From: Bacteroides sp.
GTDB taxonomy: Bacteria > Bacteroidota > Bacteroidia > Bacteroidales > Muribaculaceae
Length of the DNA: 64,000 bases
Direction: 5' to 3'
Assembly: GCA_023663525.1 (NCBI GenBank)
Contig: JAMPHF010000002.1
Location: 64,499 to 128,498, forward strand
This document shows, piece by piece, positions 61,937 through 64,000 of this stretch. Position 1 is the first letter of the stretch. Each line of letters opens with the position of its first letter. The position numbers and the translations under genes are program-made. The notes beneath the pieces are model-generated. The model did not search any database and was not told where the DNA came from. It worked only from the letters and a program-made list of their open reading frames with translations.

Positions 61937-61973
61937 AGAGCAAGTCATCCATTGATGGATGACTTGCTCTTTT
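61937..61973 (+). terminator. Terminator of tRNA-Arg
   Basis: A 16-bp perfect inverted repeat (61937-61952 with 61955-61970) has a minimal loop and is followed by TTT. Confidence 0.88.
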
Positions 61974-62116
61974 CTGATGATATGCCCGATGTCCGCCGTA
62001 TCCCAAACTCTTGAAAATATTTCACCACGACACACAAAAAACACTATTCAAGCCATTTGACGATATTTTACCATCGTTTTGACGAGAAATTACCAGTACT
62101 GTCGGCATAAACCGGA

Positions 62117-62124
62117 TAACTTTG
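62117..62124 (+). promoter_or_regulatory. Promoter -7 box for the CE12 gene
   Basis: TAACTTTG, 29 bases before the ATG. No TTTG lies at the proper -33 spacing, so an activator may be needed. Confidence 0.5.
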
Positions 62125-62153
62125 CAAAACAAAATTTTGCAGAAATCTTAACC

Positions 62154-64000
62154 ATGAGGAAGTTTATCACATTACTGACAGGCACACTCCTCCTGTCACT
62201 TGCGATGCCGATACAGGCCGCAAAAAAAGTGCACATGATAGGCGACAGTACAATGGCTACCTACGATGAGTCCAAAACCAAGACAAGAGGCTGGGCCCAG
62301 TATCTTCAGCAGTTTTTCGATGGAATCGAAGTAAACAACAGAGGCAAGTCCGGCGCATCAAGCAAGAGCTTCTATGAGGAGGAGGCCTACTGGAAATCCG
62401 TCAAGAAGCAAATGAACGAGGGCGACTATGTAGTCATCCAGTTCGCACACAATGATGAAAAGACCCAGGGCATGGACGGTGATGAAGTCAAGGCCTACTA
62501 CACTTCAATAGGCGACACCGAAAAGGCCTCGTCAACCGACTACCGTGGGACACACCCGACAACCACCTATAAAGAATATCTCCGCAAATACATCAACGAG
62601 ACCCGTGAAGCAGGCTGCACACCAATTCTGTGTGGTTCGATCTGCCGAATGTACTTCACCGGCAACACCATCCGCCGCAATGGCCGCCACGATCTCGGCG
62701 ACAGCTTCTCGGCACTCACCCCCGACGGAATCAAGGAGAAACAGAGTGTTGCCGCCGATGACCACTCGATGGACTATGTCTATCAGATGCAGGAAGTCGC
62801 AAAGGAGATGGATGTACCTTTCATCGACCTTACGACAGCCACTGCCGAACTCTACACGGGCTATGGACAGACAGACTGCATGGAGATAATCAGCGACGGC
62901 GACGGCTCGACCCATCTGAGTGCGACCGGCGCAGCACTGATCGCCCGACTGTTTGCACAGCTTTGTCAAGAGGCAGGCGTGATGAAAGAATATGTGAAAC
63001 TCACAAGCGAACTCAGCATCTCTCCCGCATCAGCCGACCTCGGAAGCGGCTACAAGGGTCAGTCCCTCACCCGCGAATTTCTTCTGAGCGGTTTTGATCT
63101 CGACCCGGCCTCTGGCGATGTGTCCCTGAAAGCGTCCGGCAACCTCCAGCTTTCAGCCGACAACAAGGAATGGGCATCGGCAATCTCCCTGCCATACAGC
63201 GGCGGCACAATCATCAGCCGTTTCTACGCACGTATGCCACTTGAGACCGATGGTGAGCTCAAAGAGACCATCTCGATTGTGGCAGGCAACAAAAGTTCGG
63301 AGATTCCCGTGACAGCCACTTCCGTGACATTGAGCGGCGGTCAGGAGGTCAAGGCCTACTGGCGTCTGGAAAAGGACGATGCATGTGAGGTGAACGGTCC
63401 GATTGACATCATCGCCGAAAACTGGAACGGCATGGAGCTTCAACGCTATTCCAATCCCAACGCCAACACCGAATGGCCCGACTGGACAGGGTTTGAAGCC
63501 TCGCGCAAAACCCAGCGCAATGTGATCGAGGGCACGAACTGGCCTGCAGGTGAAATCGACGAGGTCAGCACCCGATACATTGAATTCGGTGTGACGGCAA
63601 TGCCCGAGACCACACTTAAAATTGATGAAATAAGCATGTTTCTCTGCGGCTGCGGAGGAAACGGCATGTGTGTGAAAGTATATTATTCGACCGAGGACGA
63701 TTTCTCCGACCCGCAGTTGATATACTCGCAGACAAAACTCCCTGCCAACAATATGCAGTACATCAAGGAGACACCTGTCGTGTCGCTCGACAGCAGCAAG
63801 TCGCTCCGTCTCCGGTTCTATCCCTGGTACAACGGAGCTGCATCAGGCAAAACCATCTGTCTGTCAGACATAACCATCCACGGCTACGCCATGAACGCCT
63901 CAGAGAGCGGGATTGACAATATCGTCACCACCGACGAAGTCGTAGCAACGACATATTACACCATCGAGGGAATCCAAGTCGATAGCCCCCGTCAGGGACT
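62154..64000 (+). CDS. Rhamnogalacturonan acetylesterase-like (CE12), partial
   Basis: The open frame from the ATG at 62154 runs off the window (615 complete codons). After a signal peptide (about 1-22) an SGNH hydrolase domain (about 26-270) has the GDST block (Ser32), NNRGKSGASSKSF, AHND and His254 in GDGSTHL. This pattern fits CE12 pectin/rhamnogalacturonan acetylesterases. A beta-rich region follows. The final part, TTYYTIEGIQVDSPRQG, looks like the start of a Bacteroidetes C-terminal sorting tail. It may join the GH28 and GH2 enzymes in pectin breakdown. Confidence 0.88.
   Translation, partial: MRKFITLLTGTLLLSLAMPIQAAKKVHMIGDSTMATYDESKTKTRGWAQYLQQFFDGIEVNNRGKSGASSKSFYEEEAYWKSVKKQMNEGDYVVIQFAHNDEKTQGMDGDEVKAYYTSIGDTEKASSTDYRGTHPTTTYKEYLRKYINETREAGCTPILCGSICRMYFTGNTIRRNGRHDLGDSFSALTPDGIKEKQSVAADDHSMDYVYQMQEVAKEMDVPFIDLTTATAELYTGYGQTDCMEIISDGDGSTHLSATGAALIARLFAQLCQEAGVMKEYVKLTSELSISPASADLGSGYKGQSLTREFLLSGFDLDPASGDVSLKASGNLQLSADNKEWASAISLPYSGGTIISRFYARMPLETDGELKETISIVAGNKSSEIPVTATSVTLSGGQEVKAYWRLEKDDACEVNGPIDIIAENWNGMELQRYSNPNANTEWPDWTGFEASRKTQRNVIEGTNWPAGEIDEVSTRYIEFGVTAMPETTLKIDEISMFLCGCGGNGMCVKVYYSTEDDFSDPQLIYSQTKLPANNMQYIKETPVVSLDSSKSLRLRFYPWYNGAASGKTICLSDITIHGYAMNASESGIDNIVTTDEVVATTYYTIEGIQVDSPRQG

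Noticed and set aside
61782..62014. Frames on both strands across tRNA-Arg and its terminator
   Set aside because: Overlap with tRNA and hairpin; no protein signature.

Overview
The window looks like a chromosomal segment of a Bacteroidales bacterium, most likely a Muribaculaceae-type gut commensal (order confident, family less so). The support is: many promoters of the Bacteroidetes form TTTG-N19/20-TAnnTTTG instead of -35/-10 boxes; an L28-L33-DUF4295 ribosomal operon; Wolinella/Bacteroides-type succinate dehydrogenase/fumarate reductase; secreted glycan-degrading enzymes; and GC-rich coding sequence separated by AT-rich gaps. There is no rRNA, CRISPR array, prophage or intact insertion sequence. 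Most of the window is core genome.

Layout. 1-3.6 kb (minus): thrS-infC-rpmI-rplT operon. 3.8-5.6 kb: xseA and a small Ala/Lys-rich helical protein. 5.7-9.5 kb: three-subunit succinate dehydrogenase/fumarate reductase. 9.5-12.5 kb: a receptor-plug-only protein divergent from an ECF sigma factor, an OmpH-like lipoprotein and a tiny membrane protein. 12.7-13.1 kb: 385-bp inverted-repeat element, copy 1. 13.1-22.5 kb: pepD, N-acetylmuramidase, S1/P1 nuclease, pnp, ispD, a two-TM small protein, recG. 22.9-28.0 kb: small membrane protein, GH28, tRNA-Leu(CAG), GH2. 28.1-28.9 kb: L28, L33, DUF4295. 29-34 kb: glycogen cluster (debranching enzyme, glycosyltransferase, GH57). 34-38 kb (minus): tsaD, cinA, then a small redox cassette made of a CPHC thioredoxin, a degenerate-C39/VKOR membrane protein and a 48-aa leader-like peptide that is too short for ordinary ORF calling. 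38-43 kb: alanine symporter, TlpA-like protein, phosphoglucomutase. 43.2-47.4 kb: aspS, Nif3-like, zinc-ribbon coiled coil, SlyD-like PPIase. 47.4-47.8 kb: 385-bp element, copy 2. 47.8-54.3 kb: efp, flavodiiron protein, UDG-family protein, DedA, then rpe-queA-queF-queC. 54.3-59.6 kb: DUF5715, AsmA-like, HAD phosphatase. 59.6 kb: a second, 165-bp inverted-repeat element. 59.8-64 kb: aroB, outer-membrane barrel protein, tRNA-Arg(ACG), and a CE12-type esterase that runs off the end.

The points that most deserve a second look are the thioredoxin / dead-C39-VKOR / 48-aa peptide cassette; the two copies of the 385-bp element, whose internal stems carry compensatory base changes; the second inverted-repeat family, which abuts stop codons; heptanucleotide tandem repeats at two distant sites; and a foldable leader before L28. 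I found no defence system or other large new module.
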